A DNA stretch of 64,000 bases, taken from positions 3,348,001 to 3,412,000 of the forward strand of contig NZ_CP094289.1 of NCBI RefSeq assembly GCF_022759505.1, written 5' to 3'. Positions 1 to 9,510 of this stretch are shown here, in pieces. How positions within the stretch are numbered: position 1 is the first letter of the stretch; the number at the start of each line of letters is the position of its first letter. The DNA is from Georgenia sp. TF02-10 (GTDB lineage: Bacteria; Actinomycetota; Actinomycetes; Actinomycetales; Actinomycetaceae). The position numbers and the translations under genes are program-made. The notes under the pieces are model-generated. The model made no database searches and had not been told where the DNA came from. It was given only the letters and a program-made list of their open reading frames with translations.

Positions 1-119
1 TTCAGGTTGCCGGCCCAGTACCGCAGGATGCGGGCCAGCTCGTCAACCGTCTCTCCCGACAGCTTCGGGAGGTCGACGTCCAGAACAAATCGAACCGCCT
101 TCTCTCCTCCATCTCCCAT
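1..119 (-). CDS. N-terminal part of a hypothetical protein, cut by the left edge
   Basis: Read leftward from an ATG at 119, an open frame runs to the window edge and gives 39 codons beginning MGDGGEKAVRFVLDVDLPKL and continuing with an amphipathic stretch (ETVDELARILRYWAGNL). The even mix of hydrophobic and charged residues looks like a genuine protein, unlike the arginine/proline-rich translations of the other frames here. I do not recognise the family. An alternative ATG a few bases downstream is in another frame and gives an arginine-rich product. No convincing ribosome binding site precedes the ATG, so the start is uncertain. Confidence 0.55.
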   Translation of the reverse strand, partial: MGDGGEKAVRFVLDVDLPKLSGETVDELARILRYWAGNL

Positions 120-445
120 GGGTCGACCGTACGGCGTGGGTCAAGCGTGCCGTTGGTGCCGCAGGCGTTGTCGCTGGTGCGGCACCTGGTGACAGCCCAA
201 AGGGACCTCTGGATGGCGCTTCGCCGGACCGAGGTAGTGCCGGACCCCAATTTGAGCCGGTCGACGGAGCCGTGATGCGACCAGCCGGTCTGGCGGTCAG
301 TGCCGGAGGCTCCAACAGGTGCGAGACCTCGAGGCCGGGGTCCTACCTCCTGCCGCAGGCACCACCTGCGGCTACCTCCGCCCAACCCCGTGAGCCCCAC
401 GAGCTCCGGCGCCGCATGCCGCGCGAGGATGCCGTTCGGCTCAGT
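120..445. other. Intergenic spacer with one hairpin
   Basis: This 326-base spacer lies beyond the stop codon of icd and upstream of the edge gene. Apart from the hairpin at 352-372 I see no coding signal: the open frames through it are arginine-rich shadows without a start site or codon bias. It should carry the promoter of the leftward edge gene. Confidence 0.5.
352..372 (-). terminator. Candidate terminator of icd
   Basis: Perfect 8-bp stem (GCCGCAGG paired with CCTGCGGC) with a 5-base loop, about 75 bases beyond the icd stop codon. There is no T-tract, as is common for high-GC actinobacterial terminators. Confidence 0.45.
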
Positions 446-1663
446 TCAGCCGAGCCGGGTGGCCAGGTTCTCGTCGAGGGTGGCGAGGAACTCCTCGGTG
501 GTCTGCCACTCCTGGTCCTTGCCGACGAGCAGGGCCAGGTCCTTGGTCATCTTCCCCGACTCCACGGACTTGATGACCACGTCCTCCAGGGTCTCGGCGA
601 AGCCGGTGACCTCGGGGGTCCCGTCGAGCTTGCCGCGGTGCTTCAGTCCGCCGGTCCAGGCGAAGATCGAGGCGATCGGGTTGGTGGAGGTGGGCTTGCC
701 GGCCTGGTGCTGGCGGTAGTGCCGGGTGACGGTGCCGTGGGCGGCCTCGGCCTCGACCGTCTTGCCGTCCGGGGTCATCAGCACCGAGGTCATCAGGCCC
801 AGGGAGCCGAAGCCCTGGGCGACGGTGTCGGACTGGACGTCGCCGTCGTAGTTCTTGCAGGCCCACACGTACCCGCCCTCCCACTTCAGGGCGGAGGCGA
901 CCATGTCGTCGATGAGGCGATGCTCGTAGGTCAGCCCGGCGGCGTCGAACTGCGCCTTGTACTCGTTCTCGAACACCTCGGCGAAGATGTCCTTGAAGGC
1001 GCCGTCGTAGGCCTTGAGGATCGTGTTCTTGGTGGACAGGTACACCGGGTAGCCGCGCTGCAGCCCGTAGGAGAAGGAGGCGCGCGCAAAGTCGGCGATG
1101 GACTTGTTGTAGTTGTACATCCCCATGGCCACCCCGCCGTCGTCGCCGTAGTTGGCGACGACGTGCTGGATCGGCTCCGAGCCGTCCTCGGGAGTGAAGG
1201 TGATGGTCAGCTGGCCGGGGCCGGGGACCCGGAAGTTGGTGGACTTGTACTGGTCGCCGTGGGCGTGGCGGCCGATGACGATCGGCTTGGTCCAGCCCGG
1301 CACCAGGCGGGGCACGTTGGAGATGATGATCGGCTCGCGGAAGACGACGCCGCCGAGGATGTTGCGGATGGTCCCGTTCGGCGAGACCCACATCCGCTTC
1401 AGCCCGAACTCCTCCACGCGGGCCTCGTCCGGGGTGATGGTGGCGCACTTGACGCCGACGTTGTGCTCCTTGATGGCGTTCGCCGCGTCAATGGTTACCT
1501 GGTCGTCGGTGGCGTCGCGGTTCTGGATGGACAGGTCGTAGTAGCGCAGGTCCACGTCCAGGTACGGGTGGATGAGGCGGTCCTTGATGAACTGCCAGAT
1601 GATCCGGGTCATCTCGTCGCCGTCGAGCTCGACGACGGGTCCCGCCACCTTGATCTTCGCCAT
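446..1663 (-). CDS. icd: NADP-dependent isocitrate dehydrogenase, eukaryotic-like dimeric type
   Basis: The 405-residue product catalyses oxidative decarboxylation of isocitrate to 2-oxoglutarate in the TCA cycle, making NADPH. It has the type II (eukaryote-like homodimer) signatures: an N-terminus with [13 protein letters not shown], the RHAHGDQYK segment of the substrate/cofactor site, the metal-binding [15 protein letters not shown] region, and the [12 protein letters not shown] and [11 protein letters not shown] blocks near the C-terminus. Length matches the family. The frame is open 13 codons further upstream, but [15 protein letters not shown] at 1663 is the expected start and has AGGAG about 12 bases upstream. 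It stands alone, followed by a hairpin at 352-372. Confidence 0.97.
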   Translation of the reverse strand: MAKIKVAGPVVELDGDEMTRIIWQFIKDRLIHPYLDVDLRYYDLSIQNRDATDDQVTIDAANAIKEHNVGVKCATITPDEARVEEFGLKRMWVSPNGTIRNILGGVVFREPIIISNVPRLVPGWTKPIVIGRHAHGDQYKSTNFRVPGPGQLTITFTPEDGSEPIQHVVANYGDDGGVAMGMYNYNKSIADFARASFSYGLQRGYPVYLSTKNTILKAYDGAFKDIFAEVFENEYKAQFDAAGLTYEHRLIDDMVASALKWEGGYVWACKNYDGDVQSDTVAQGFGSLGLMTSVLMTPDGKTVEAEAAHGTVTRHYRQHQAGKPTSTNPIASIFAWTGGLKHRGKLDGTPEVTGFAETLEDVVIKSVESGKMTKDLALLVGKDQEWQTTEEFLATLDENLATRLG

Positions 1664-1755
1664 GTCCGGGTTCACTCCTGACCGCCCGTCACGGGCGCAC
1701 ATCGACTGCTACGCCGGGGCCCGGCGCCACGGACAGGTTACTCGAGGTCGAGATA

Positions 1756-3039
1756 TCAGGACGCGGGGGCGGGGACCGGGCGGCGGACCTCGACCCGGTC
1801 GATGCGCCGGCCGTCCATCGCGGTCACGGTCAGCACCGTGCCGTCCCAGGCCACCGCGTCGCCCTCGTGCGGCAGCCGGCCGAGCTCGGTGATGATGAAG
1901 CCGGCGAGGGTGTCGTAGGGCCCGTCGGGGAGCTCGCGGCCGAGCACCTTCGCCACCTCGGCCCGGCCGAGCAGGCCGGCGACGCTCTCGACCTGGCCGT
2001 GGCCGAGCACCTCGGGCGGCTCGCGGTCGTACTCGTCCTGGATCTGGCCGACGAACTCCTCCACGACGTCCTCGAGGGTGACGATCCCGTCGGTGCCGCC
2101 GTACTCGTCCACCACGACGGCGAGGTGGGCGTGCCGCTTCCGCATCTCGGTCAGCGCGTTGAGCACGAGGGTGCCGGTCGGGAAGAACATCAGCTCGCGC
2201 ACGAGGTCGCCGATCGTGCGCACGTGCGGCGCCGGGGTGATCAGGTCCCGGACGTGGACGAAGCCGAGGACGTCGTCGCTGTTCTCCCCGCACACCGGGT
2301 AGCGCGAGTGCTCCAGGGTGCCCACCAACCGCTGCGCCTCCGCCACCGGCATGGCGGCGTCGAGGAACTCCACCTCGGTGCGCGGGGTCATGATCTCCTG
2401 CACGGTGCGGTCCCCCACCGAGAGCAGGTCGACGACCATGTCCCGCTCCTCGGGCGCGAGGGACTCGTGCTGGGCGATCACCGTGCGCAGCTCGTCGGTG
2501 CCCATCTGTTCGCGCTGGGCGTTCGGGTCCCGGCCGAGCAGCCGCATCACGACGTTGACCGAGGCGCCGAGGAACCAGATCACCGGGCGGAGCACGGTGG
2601 CGATCCAGTCCAGCGGGGTGGCCACCAGCAGCGAGATCCGCTCGGCGCTCTGCATCGCGAGGCGCTTGGGCACGAGCTCGCCGAAGACGAGGGAGAGGTA
2701 GGAGATCAGCACCGTCGTGCCGACGAACGCGATCCCGTACGCCAGGGACTCCGGCACGCCCCAGCCCTCCAGGACCGGGGAGACGACGGGCGCGATCTGC
2801 GCGGCGCCGAACGAGGCGGAGAAGAAGCCAGCGAGGGTGACGCCCACCTGGACGGCCGAGAGGAACCGGTTGGAGTCCGCGGTCAGCTTGGCGACCCGGG
2901 CCCCGGCGCGGCTCCGGCCGGCCAGCGCGCGGACCTGGCTGTCCCGCAGCGAGACCAGCGCCATCTCCGACGCCGCGAAGACACCACCCAGGAGGATGAA
3001 GAACAGGACCAGGGCGATGTCGACGAGTGTCTGGCTCAC
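1756..3039 (-). CDS. Hemolysin-family/CorC-type membrane protein (DUF21, two CBS domains, CorC_HlyC)
   Basis: A 427-residue membrane protein. The first 170 or so residues form the DUF21 transmembrane region, with hydrophobic spans near residues 5-25, 62-82, 95-118 and 135-155. A tandem CBS pair follows (about 210-330, containing the typical IMTPRTEVEFLD and VVDEYGGTDGIVTLEDVVEE motifs), then the C-terminal CorC_HlyC domain. Related CNNM/CorC proteins are tied to magnesium or cobalt efflux; the old name hemolysin is misleading. The start is GTG at 3039, only 6 bases beyond a near-consensus -10 box, so the mRNA is probably leaderless. Confidence 0.93.
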   Translation of the reverse strand: MSQTLVDIALVLFFILLGGVFAASEMALVSLRDSQVRALAGRSRAGARVAKLTADSNRFLSAVQVGVTLAGFFSASFGAAQIAPVVSPVLEGWGVPESLAYGIAFVGTTVLISYLSLVFGELVPKRLAMQSAERISLLVATPLDWIATVLRPVIWFLGASVNVVMRLLGRDPNAQREQMGTDELRTVIAQHESLAPEERDMVVDLLSVGDRTVQEIMTPRTEVEFLDAAMPVAEAQRLVGTLEHSRYPVCGENSDDVLGFVHVRDLITPAPHVRTIGDLVRELMFFPTGTLVLNALTEMRKRHAHLAVVVDEYGGTDGIVTLEDVVEEFVGQIQDEYDREPPEVLGHGQVESVAGLLGRAEVAKVLGRELPDGPYDTLAGFIITELGRLPHEGDAVAWDGTVLTVTAMDGRRIDRVEVRRPVPAPAS

Positions 3040-3045
3040 CCGTCA

Positions 3046-3051
3046 ATTATC
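3046..3051 (-). promoter_or_regulatory. -10 box of the CorC-type gene (leaderless start)
   Basis: Reading leftward, GATAAT lies 6 bases before the GTG start at 3039. This spacing puts the transcription start at or very near the start codon, which explains the missing Shine-Dalgarno sequence. Confidence 0.5.
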
Positions 3052-3123
3052 CAGGACGGCACTGGGCGCGGCCGGGGTGATTATGCGAGGGGCGAAGGCG
3101 GGAACCCGACGGGCTGCGGCCGC

Positions 3124-3402
3124 TCAGACCCCGGGCGCCACCGTCGCGTTGCCCCAGGGGCTGAGGTAACCGAGGGCGACGGCGAGGGCGAGGAGGAACG
3201 CGACGTCGAAGCCCCGCGACCGGGCGCCAGGGATCACCGACTCCGGGGCCACCGCCCGCAGCAGCGCGCCGACCGCGAGGAAGGCGGCGAGCACGGTGAC
3301 GCCGGTGCGCGCGTCGACCAGGACGGCGAGCCCGCAGACCACCGCGATCCCGGCGACGATGACCGCGAAGGTCGTCGCACGGAGCAGCCGGCTGCTGGTC
3401 AT
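3124..3402 (-). CDS. DUF3017 small membrane protein
   Basis: A 92-residue protein with three hydrophobic spans (about residues 9-27, 33-50 and 67-83) and the short arginine/serine loop before the last span (GARSRGFDV) seen in the actinobacterial DUF3017 family. Function unknown. In streptomycetes members often sit near folD and malate dehydrogenase genes; here the neighbour is a divergent flavoprotein whose start is only 23 bases away. The frame is open upstream to 3477, but those 25 codons are arginine/glycine-rich and overlap the divergent gene, so I take the ATG at 3402. Confidence 0.75.
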   Translation of the reverse strand: MTSSRLLRATTFAVIVAGIAVVCGLAVLVDARTGVTVLAAFLAVGALLRAVAPESVIPGARSRGFDVAFLLALAVALGYLSPWGNATVAPGV

Positions 3403-3425
3403 CGTGCGGAGACTACCGTGGCAGG

Positions 3426-4847
3426 GTGCCCGAGCCCGCCGTCGTCCCCCCGGCTCCCCGCTCCCCGACCCGCCCACCGGGGTCCGTGCTCGTCGTCGGC
3501 GCCGGGTTGGCCGGCCTGCGCACGGTCGCCGAGCTCCGGTCCCAGGGCTTCGCCGGCGAGATCACGGTGGTCGGCGCGGAGTGGACCGCCCCCTACGACC
3601 GGCCGCCGCTGTCCAAGGAGCTCTTCGCCCGCACCGAGCCGGTCTGGCTGAGCGGGGAGGGGTACGGCGACCTGGCGGGGCTGGCCGACCGGGTGCTGCA
3701 CGGCTACCGGGCGGTGCGCCTGGAGGCGGCGGAGGACCGCGCCCGGGTCGAGGCGCAGCCCGTCGACGCCGGCCCGGCAGGCGAGGGCCGCGTCGTCCTC
3801 GAGGGGGACGCGGTGGTCCTGGCCGTCGGCGCCCACGCCGTCGCCCCGCGGGCCTGGACCGGCGCGGCCTTCCTGCACGAGGCCGCCGACGCCGACCGGC
3901 TCCGCGGGCTGCTCGTGCCCGGCGCGCGCCTCGTCGTCGTGGGCGCGGGGTGGATCGGCGCGGAGGTCGCCGGGCTGGCCGCCGCGCAGGGGTGCGCGGT
4001 GCGGGTGGTGGAGGCGGCGCCGACGCCGCTCGCCCGGCAGGTCGGCACCCGGGTCGGGGCGCTGACCGTGCCGTGGTATGCCGCGGCCGGCGTCGAGCTG
4101 CGGTGCGACGCGCCGGTGGCCGCCGTGCGGCCCGGGGAGGTCGAGCTCGTCGACGGGGAGGTCCTGGCCGCCGACGTCGTCCTCGCGGCGACCGGCGTCC
4201 GTCCGGCAACCGGGTGGCTGGCCGGGGCGGTGCCGCTGACCCCGCGCGGGGCGGTGCCCGTCGACGAGTCCGGCCGGGTGCTGGGCGGGCCCGCCTCGGT
4301 GCGCGCGGTGGGCGACTGCGCCGACATGACGGTGCCGGGGGTCGGGACGGTCCCCGGCGGGCACTGGGACGCCGCGCTCACGCATCCGGCGGCGGTGGCC
4401 GCCGGGCTGCTCGGGCGGGACGCTCCGCCGACGCCCGCCCCGTACGTCTTCTCCACCCAGCTCGGGCACGAGCTCACCCTGGTCGGGCAGCCGTCGGAGG
4501 GAGCGGAGGTCGTGCTGCGCGGCGATCCTGGCACGGGCGGCTGGACGGCGCTCTACCTCGCCCGGGAGGCCGGTCTCGGCCAAGACAACGAGCTTGACCG
4601 GGACACCGGGCCTGACCGGGACACCGGGCCTGCCCGGGGGGCCGACGTCCCCGCGGGCACCGGGGCCGGGCCGGCGGGCCCCACCACCGGGCCGGCCCGG
4701 CTCGTGGCCGGGTTCACCGTCGACCGGCCGCGCGACGTCGGCCCGCTCCGCAAGCTGCTCGCGGGCGGCGCCCGGCCGGTCCTGGACCTCGCGCAGGCGC
4801 TCGACACCGCGGTGCCGCTGCGCAAGGCGGTCGCCCTGGCCGGCTGA
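3426..4847 (+). CDS. FAD-dependent oxidoreductase, ferredoxin-reductase-like
   Basis: A 473-residue flavoprotein of the pyridine nucleotide-disulfide oxidoreductase fold. The N-terminal FAD site (VLVVGAGLAGLRT, near residue 22) is followed by the APYDRPPLSK motif typical of ferredoxin reductases of oxygenase systems. A second dinucleotide fold, VVVGAGWIGAEVAGL near residue 162, should bind NAD(P)H, and VRAVGDCADM near 297 is the second FAD motif. The C-terminal reductase domain is interrupted near residue 390 by a low-complexity stretch with two copies of DRDTGP, an 18-base direct repeat at about 4597-4632. No ferredoxin or oxygenase gene lies beside it, so the electron partner is unknown. 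The start is GTG. Confidence 0.88.
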   Translation: MPEPAVVPPAPRSPTRPPGSVLVVGAGLAGLRTVAELRSQGFAGEITVVGAEWTAPYDRPPLSKELFARTEPVWLSGEGYGDLAGLADRVLHGYRAVRLEAAEDRARVEAQPVDAGPAGEGRVVLEGDAVVLAVGAHAVAPRAWTGAAFLHEAADADRLRGLLVPGARLVVVGAGWIGAEVAGLAAAQGCAVRVVEAAPTPLARQVGTRVGALTVPWYAAAGVELRCDAPVAAVRPGEVELVDGEVLAADVVLAATGVRPATGWLAGAVPLTPRGAVPVDESGRVLGGPASVRAVGDCADMTVPGVGTVPGGHWDAALTHPAAVAAGLLGRDAPPTPAPYVFSTQLGHELTLVGQPSEGAEVVLRGDPGTGGWTALYLAREAGLGQDNELDRDTGPDRDTGPARGADVPAGTGAGPAGPTTGPARLVAGFTVDRPRDVGPLRKLLAGGARPVLDLAQALDTAVPLRKAVALAG

Positions 4848-4896
4848 CAGACGCTCGCACTGATCGCACCGACCGGCTCGGCTGCTCGCGGATCAG

Positions 4897-5973
4897 TCAT
4901 GCGGTCGGTCGCGCAACGACGATCCGGGGGTGCTGGCCGGCGACCGCTATCTCATGGATCGCATCGACCTGCCAGCGTGCGTCGTCGCGCAGGAACTGCG
5001 CTTGCGACTGATTGACGATGGCGACGAGGAGACCGTCAGCCTGTAGCTGGTGGTGCCACAGGCCCATGTGCGAGCTGAAGTCGTCGATGTCCAGGCGCAC
5101 CTGCCACGGGGGATTGGTGACGATCCGGTCGACTCCGGTCAGCCATCCTTCGAGGGTTCTGGCGTCGCCCGTTCGCCACACGATCCCGGCGGTCTGGTCG
5201 GTGTTGGCGCGGGCGGCGTTGATCGCGATCGAGTCGCGGTCGATTCCGATGTAGCTCGCCTCGGGTTCGGTCCGGTGGGCTTCGAGCAGGATGGTGCCGG
5301 CACCGCAGAACGGGTCGAGGACACGATGCCCGGGCTCGATGCGCGCGAGCCGTGCGAGCGCGGCAGCGACCGGTGGGTGCAGGCTCCCGGTCACGGTGCG
5401 GGTTCGCCAGTCGCGCCGGTGCAGGGGTGCGTCGAAGGGGCGCATTGCCACCCGTGCCCGGGTGCCGTCGAGGACGACCCGCCAGTCCGCCCGGTCCCGT
5501 GGTGGACGGGAGCCGTCGCGGCGGGAGTGGTAGTGGCCGCCCGTCTGCTCGGCGATGATCTGCCCGCTGAGGTCTTCGATGTCGAACCGGCTGTACGTGC
5601 GCCGGCCGAGGAAGGACGCGCTCACCGAGATCGCCTCACCCGGCCAGTGGAGCAGGGGGACAGTGAGTTCGCGGCGGAGTGCTCTGGCGAGCTTGCTCAG
5701 GTCGGCCTTCGTCCTCCCCGGGTCGGGCACGTCCGCACCGATCAGGAAGAGGTCGTCGGCCAGCCGCGGCGGGCTGGTGATGATGTTCGCGGAAGTGGGA
5801 TCGATGACGAGCTGGCGTGTGGACATGTCGATCAGACGGTGACCAGCGTCGGTCAGCTCGGCGGCAGCGAGGAATTCCAAGCCGGTGACGGTGCGCACCA
5901 GCACGCGCGAGTGCGCGCCGGTCGCGATGGTGTTGCTGATCGACTCTGCCGCGCCGGGGCGCGCAGAGGGCAT
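4897..5973 (-). CDS. THUMP-domain RNA methyltransferase (UPF0020/Trm14-like)
   Basis: A 358-residue protein. The first 150 or so residues resemble the RNA-binding THUMP region (VLVRTVTGLEFLAAAEL). The C-terminal half is a Rossmann methyltransferase with the S-adenosylmethionine motif LDPFCGAGTILLEA near residue 220, the acidic IGIDRDSIAINAA block, and a catalytic NPPW motif near residue 289, as in N2-guanine methyltransferases of tRNA or rRNA (TrmN/Trm14, RlmL). The substrate base cannot be read from sequence. It runs convergent to the flavoprotein. Base and codon use look less GC-extreme than its neighbours, with many CGT, GTC and GAT codons, which may hint at transfer. Confidence 0.82.
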   Translation of the reverse strand: MPSARPGAAESISNTIATGAHSRVLVRTVTGLEFLAAAELTDAGHRLIDMSTRQLVIDPTSANIITSPPRLADDLFLIGADVPDPGRTKADLSKLARALRRELTVPLLHWPGEAISVSASFLGRRTYSRFDIEDLSGQIIAEQTGGHYHSRRDGSRPPRDRADWRVVLDGTRARVAMRPFDAPLHRRDWRTRTVTGSLHPPVAAALARLARIEPGHRVLDPFCGAGTILLEAHRTEPEASYIGIDRDSIAINAARANTDQTAGIVWRTGDARTLEGWLTGVDRIVTNPPWQVRLDIDDFSSHMGLWHHQLQADGLLVAIVNQSQAQFLRDDARWQVDAIHEIAVAGQHPRIVVARPTA

Positions 5974-6268
5974 GAGTGTTCCTCCGGGTAGCGGTCGGGA
6001 GCGACCGTGTGGTCTGCTCCCGCATCGCTAGCCGTGGGCGAAGCCTCGAGCTGGCTAGCGGATCGCTAGCCGAGTCGGAAGAACGTGAACATGCCCTTCA
6101 CTCTCTCATGACCGTGAAGGGTCAACTGGCACCTATCCTCGACCCAATCGAGCCAACCCGGCCGGACCGACCCGCTCCGGCCGGGGAGGCCGTAGGCGCC
6201 AGTTGGAAGGGATGCGCCCCGCCGGTTCAGCCGCTCCGGCTGGACGACGGGCACCGGCCCCGGCGCGG
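5974..6268. other. Spacer with inverted repeats
   Basis: It lies between the 5' end of the methyltransferase gene and the 3' end of purH. I see no gene. It holds GCTAGC-centred inverted repeats around 6027-6070, an 8-bp stem with a 12-base loop (CCCTTCAC at 6094-6101 pairing with GTGAAGGG at 6114-6121) and the hairpin at 6158-6184. The methyltransferase promoter must be here. Confidence 0.5.
6158..6184 (-). terminator. Candidate terminator of purH
   Basis: Perfect 9-bp stem (CCGGCCGGA with TCCGGCCGG) and a 9-base loop, about 85 bases beyond the purH stop codon in the direction of transcription. Confidence 0.4.
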
Positions 6269-7978
6269 TCAGTGGGCGAAGTGCCGGGTGCCGGTGAAGT
6301 ACATCGTGATGCCGGCTGCCTCGGCCGCGGCGACGACCTCCGCGTCCCGGACCGAGCCCCCGGGCTGGACCACCGCGCGCACGCCGGCGTCGATGAGGAC
6401 CTGCAGCCCGTCGGCGAACGGGAAGAACGCGTCCGAGGCGGCCACCGCCCCGCGCGCCCGCTCCGGGACCGCGGTCCCGCCGTCGCCGTCCTGAGCGTCC
6501 GCGCCGTCGCCGTCCCCGGCGCCGCCCGCGCCCGCACCGCCCGCGCCGTCGTCGCCGGCTGGCGCCCCGAGCGTGTTGGCGCGCTCGACCGCGAGGCGGC
6601 AGGAGTCGACCCGGTTGACCTGGCCCATCCCGACGCCGACGCTCGCGCCGTCCCGGGCCAGCAGGATCGCGTTGGACTTCACCGCGCGCACCGCCCGCCA
6701 CGCGAAGGCCAGGTCGGCCAGGGTCGCCTCGTCGGCGGCCGGCCCGGCGGCGAGCGTCCAGCCGGCGGGGTCGTCGCCGGGGGCGTCGATGCGGTCGGTG
6801 GCTTGCATCAGCAGCCCGCCGGCGATCGGTCGGGTCTCGACGGCGCCGCGGGCCGCCCCGGCGACGCGCAGCAGCCGGACGTTCTTCTTCCGGGCGAGGA
6901 TCTCGACGGCGGCCGGCTCGAAGTCGGGGGCGAGGACGACCTCGGTGAACACCGGGGCGAGCTGCTCGGCCATGGCCGCGGTGACCGGGCGGTTCGCGGC
7001 GACGACCCCGCCGTAGGCGGAGACCGGGTCGCAGGCGTGGGCCTTGCGGTGGGCCTCGGCGACGTCCGCGCCGGTGGCGATCCCGCAGGGGTTGTTGTGC
7101 TTGACGACGGCGACCGCCGGCCCCTGGTGGTCGTGGGCGGCGCGCCAGGCGGCGTCGGCGTCGACGTAGTTGTTGTAGCTCATGGCCTTGCCGTGCAGCT
7201 GCTCGGCCTGGGCGAGGCCGGGCTCGCCGTGCCCGGCGGTGTACAGCGCGGCGCGCTGGTGCGGGTTCTCCCCGTAGCGCAGCACCGCCTGGCGCTCCCA
7301 CGTCGCCCCGGCCCAGCCGGGGAACCCGGTCGCGCCGCCCGCCACCTCGTCGTCGGGCGCCAGGACGTTGCCCATCCAGGAGGCGACGGCGACGTCGTAG
7401 CTGGCGGTGTGCCGGAACGCCTGGGCGGCCAGCGCCCGGCGCTCGGCGAGGGTGAAGCCGCCGCCGGCGGCCGCGCGGGCGACGTCGGTGTACCGGGCGG
7501 GGTCGACGACGACGGCGACGGAGGGGTGGTTCTTGGCGGCGGCGCGGACCATGGTCGGCCCGCCGATGTCGATCTGCTCCACGCACTCCTCGGCGTCCGC
7601 GCCCGAGGCGACGGTCTGCGTGAACGGGTAGAGGTTGACCACCACGAGGTCGAAGGGGACCACGCCGAGCTCGGCGAGCTCGGCCCGGTGGGCGGGCTTG
7701 CGGCGGTCGGCGAGGATCCCGGCGTGGACGGCGGGGTGGAGGGTCTTGACCCGGCCGTCGAGGCACTCGGGGAACCCGGTGACCTCCTCCACAGGGGTGA
7801 CCGGCACGCCCGCCTCGGCGACCCGGGCGGCGGTGGAGCCGGTGGAGACGATCTGCACGCCGGCGTCGTGCAGGGCGGTCACGAGCTCGGCCAGCCCCGT
7901 CTTGTCGTAGACCGAGACGAGGGCCCGGCGCAGCGGGATGCGGTCCTCGGCGGGGGCGGGGGTGGGCGACTGGCTCAT
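6269..7978 (-). CDS. purH: Bifunctional AICAR transformylase/IMP cyclohydrolase
   Basis: It performs the last two steps of de novo IMP synthesis. The 569-residue protein has the N-terminal MGS-like cyclohydrolase domain (from [12 protein letters not shown] near residue 17) and the AICARFT domain with the catalytic KAMSYNN (about 263) and VKHNNPCG (about 293) motifs, ending in GTRHFAH. It is some 40-50 residues longer than usual because of a glycine/alanine/aspartate-rich insert at about residues 470-505, just before the conserved [12 protein letters not shown] block. The ATG at 7978 follows AGGAG at good spacing; the frame runs further upstream but is low-complexity. purN lies upstream on the same strand, separated by about 310 bases. 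Confidence 0.97.
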   Translation of the reverse strand: MSQSPTPAPAEDRIPLRRALVSVYDKTGLAELVTALHDAGVQIVSTGSTAARVAEAGVPVTPVEEVTGFPECLDGRVKTLHPAVHAGILADRRKPAHRAELAELGVVPFDLVVVNLYPFTQTVASGADAEECVEQIDIGGPTMVRAAAKNHPSVAVVVDPARYTDVARAAAGGGFTLAERRALAAQAFRHTASYDVAVASWMGNVLAPDDEVAGGATGFPGWAGATWERQAVLRYGENPHQRAALYTAGHGEPGLAQAEQLHGKAMSYNNYVDADAAWRAAHDHQGPAVAVVKHNNPCGIATGADVAEAHRKAHACDPVSAYGGVVAANRPVTAAMAEQLAPVFTEVVLAPDFEPAAVEILARKKNVRLLRVAGAARGAVETRPIAGGLLMQATDRIDAPGDDPAGWTLAAGPAADEATLADLAFAWRAVRAVKSNAILLARDGASVGVGMGQVNRVDSCRLAVERANTLGAPAGDDGAGGAGAGGAGDGDGADAQDGDGGTAVPERARGAVAASDAFFPFADGLQVLIDAGVRAVVQPGGSVRDAEVVAAAEAAGITMYFTGTRHFAH

Positions 7979-8288
7979 GGCGGCACTCCTTCGACGGGCG
8001 GGCGGCGGGTGCACGAGGCACCGGCCCGGCACCCAGGCGCGCGGTGCGGGGACGAGGGATTGCCGGCCGCTCCCCGGTGGTGGACTCCACCCGGTCTCGC
8101 CAGTCACGGCCACAGGCAGTGTACTGACAACGGCGACGGCGGCTCCACCGGCCGCGGGGACGGGCGCGATCCCACCGGGCTCGGGGGACGACAGCGGCCC
8201 CACCGGCCTCGGGGACGACGGCGGCCCAGCGACCCGCTGGCCGGCGGCCGGGCCTGGCGCGCGTGCCCCGGCCACGGAGCCGGCGCCG
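7979..8288. repeat. purN-purH spacer with degenerate tandem repeats
   Basis: At about 8130-8226 there are three to four imperfect copies of a unit near 27 bases long built around GCCG(T/C)CGTCCCCG and CCGGTGG (minus strand), lying between the purN stop codon and purH. No gene is evident. On the minus strand a TACACT hexamer near 8117-8122 could be the -10 box of a separate purH promoter, but I see no good -35. Confidence 0.45.
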
Positions 8289-8984
8289 TCAGCGACCCAG
8301 CACCACGCGCCGTCCCTCGATGCGCCAGCCCTCCCGGGCCAGCCGGCCGACCTGGTCGACGAGCTGGGCCCGCTCGGCGACCTTGATGCGCTCGGTGAGG
8401 GTGTCGACGTCGTCCCCCTCGTGCACGGGCACGGCCACCTGGGCGACGATGGCGCCGGTGTCCGTGCCGGCGTCGACGAAGAAGAGGGTGGCGCCGGTGA
8501 TCTTCACCCCGTAGGCCAGGGCGTCGCGCGGGCCGTGGATGCCGGGGAAGGCGGGCAGCAGGCTGTTGTGCGTGTTGACGTACCGTCCCTCGAACGCGGC
8601 CAGGAACGCCGGCCCGCACAGCTTGAGGAAGCCTGCCGAGACCACGAGGTCCGGGCCGTGGGCGCTGACCTGGGCGGTGAGCGCGGCGTCCCAGTCGGCG
8701 CGGGTGGCGTGGTCGGCCACCCGCTCGACGAACGTGGGGATGCCGGCCTGCTCGGCGAGCGCGAGACCGCCGGCCCCGGGCCGGTCGGCGCCGACGGCGA
8801 CGACCTGGGCCCCGTAGGCCGGGTCGGCGGCGGCCTCGAGCAGGGCGGCGAGGTTGGACCCCCCGCCGGAGACCAGCACGACGAGCCGGGCCGGGCCGGT
8901 GCCGCGGACCGGGCCGGCGAGGTCGGCTGCGCTGGCGGGGCCGGCAGGGACGCCCGGGTCACCCGGGTCGGCGGACGCGCTCAC
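8289..8984 (-). CDS. purN: Phosphoribosylglycinamide formyltransferase
   Basis: It transfers the formyl group of 10-formyltetrahydrofolate to GAR in purine synthesis. The family motifs are clear: the phosphate-binding [12 protein letters not shown] near the N-terminus, the catalytic block [17 protein letters not shown] (the usual HP is HN, as commonly seen in actinobacteria), and the [13 protein letters not shown] segment with the catalytic aspartate. I take GTG at 8984 ([11 protein letters not shown]), giving 231 residues. An in-frame ATG at 9014 would add ten residues and touch the divergent gene's start. The gene order DUF6350-purN-purH is standard in actinobacteria. Confidence 0.94.
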   Translation of the reverse strand: MSASADPGDPGVPAGPASAADLAGPVRGTGPARLVVLVSGGGSNLAALLEAAADPAYGAQVVAVGADRPGAGGLALAEQAGIPTFVERVADHATRADWDAALTAQVSAHGPDLVVSAGFLKLCGPAFLAAFEGRYVNTHNSLLPAFPGIHGPRDALAYGVKITGATLFFVDAGTDTGAIVAQVAVPVHEGDDVDTLTERIKVAERAQLVDQVGRLAREGWRIEGRRVVLGR

Positions 8985-9024
8985 GTGCCGGAGGGTAGCT
9001 GGCCGGTCGGCCATGATGGTGCCC

Positions 9025-9471
9025 ATGCCCGCGTCCGCGACCCCTCCCCCGTCGAGCGCCGGCACCGACCGGCGTGCCGCGGCGGCGGTCCGGCTGGTGC
9101 GGTCGTTCGGGCTGACGCTGCTGGCCGCGCTGATGCTCTCCCTGCTGGCCCTGCCGTGGCCGTGGCTGCTGCTGCCCGGGGTCGGCTTCCTTGCCGCGCT
9201 GGTGCTGGGCGTGCTGGCGATCCGACGGTTGCGGGCGGCGAAGATCCGCGGGGCGCTGGTGCCCGTGGTCGTCGTCGGAATGGTCATGGCGGCGCTGGCG
9301 GCGCTGACCTCGGTGTCCCAGGCCGTGCTGTGGCGCGAGTACGAGGCGTACCAGCGCTGCGTGGGCCAGGCGATCACCGAGCAGGCCCGGCAGCGGTGCG
9401 CCGCCGAGCTGGAGCGGGACCTCGACGAGCGGCTGCGGCAGACGCAGCAGACGCTCCGCCGGGGCAGCTAG
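9025..9471 (+). CDS. Small membrane protein of unknown function
   Basis: A 148-residue protein, divergent from purN. Two or three hydrophobic spans (about residues 25-62 and 78-95) are followed by a charged, probably helical tail rich in Arg, Glu and Gln (QQTLRRGS at the end) that carries two cysteines near residues 112-125. An alternative in-frame ATG at 9013 is equally possible; neither has a ribosome binding site, so the mRNA is probably leaderless. I do not recognise the family. Confidence 0.7.
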   Translation: MPASATPPPSSAGTDRRAAAAVRLVRSFGLTLLAALMLSLLALPWPWLLLPGVGFLAALVLGVLAIRRLRAAKIRGALVPVVVVGMVMAALAALTSVSQAVLWREYEAYQRCVGQAITEQARQRCAAELERDLDERLRQTQQTLRRGS

Positions 9472-9510
9472 TGCACGTCTCATCGGTCCGCCGTCGGGTA
9501 GGCCGCAGGG

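Noticed and set aside
5976-6494. Plus-strand frame across the methyltransferase-purH spacer
   Set aside because: It runs antisense into the conserved 3' end of purH and lacks a ribosome binding site; no recognisable domain.
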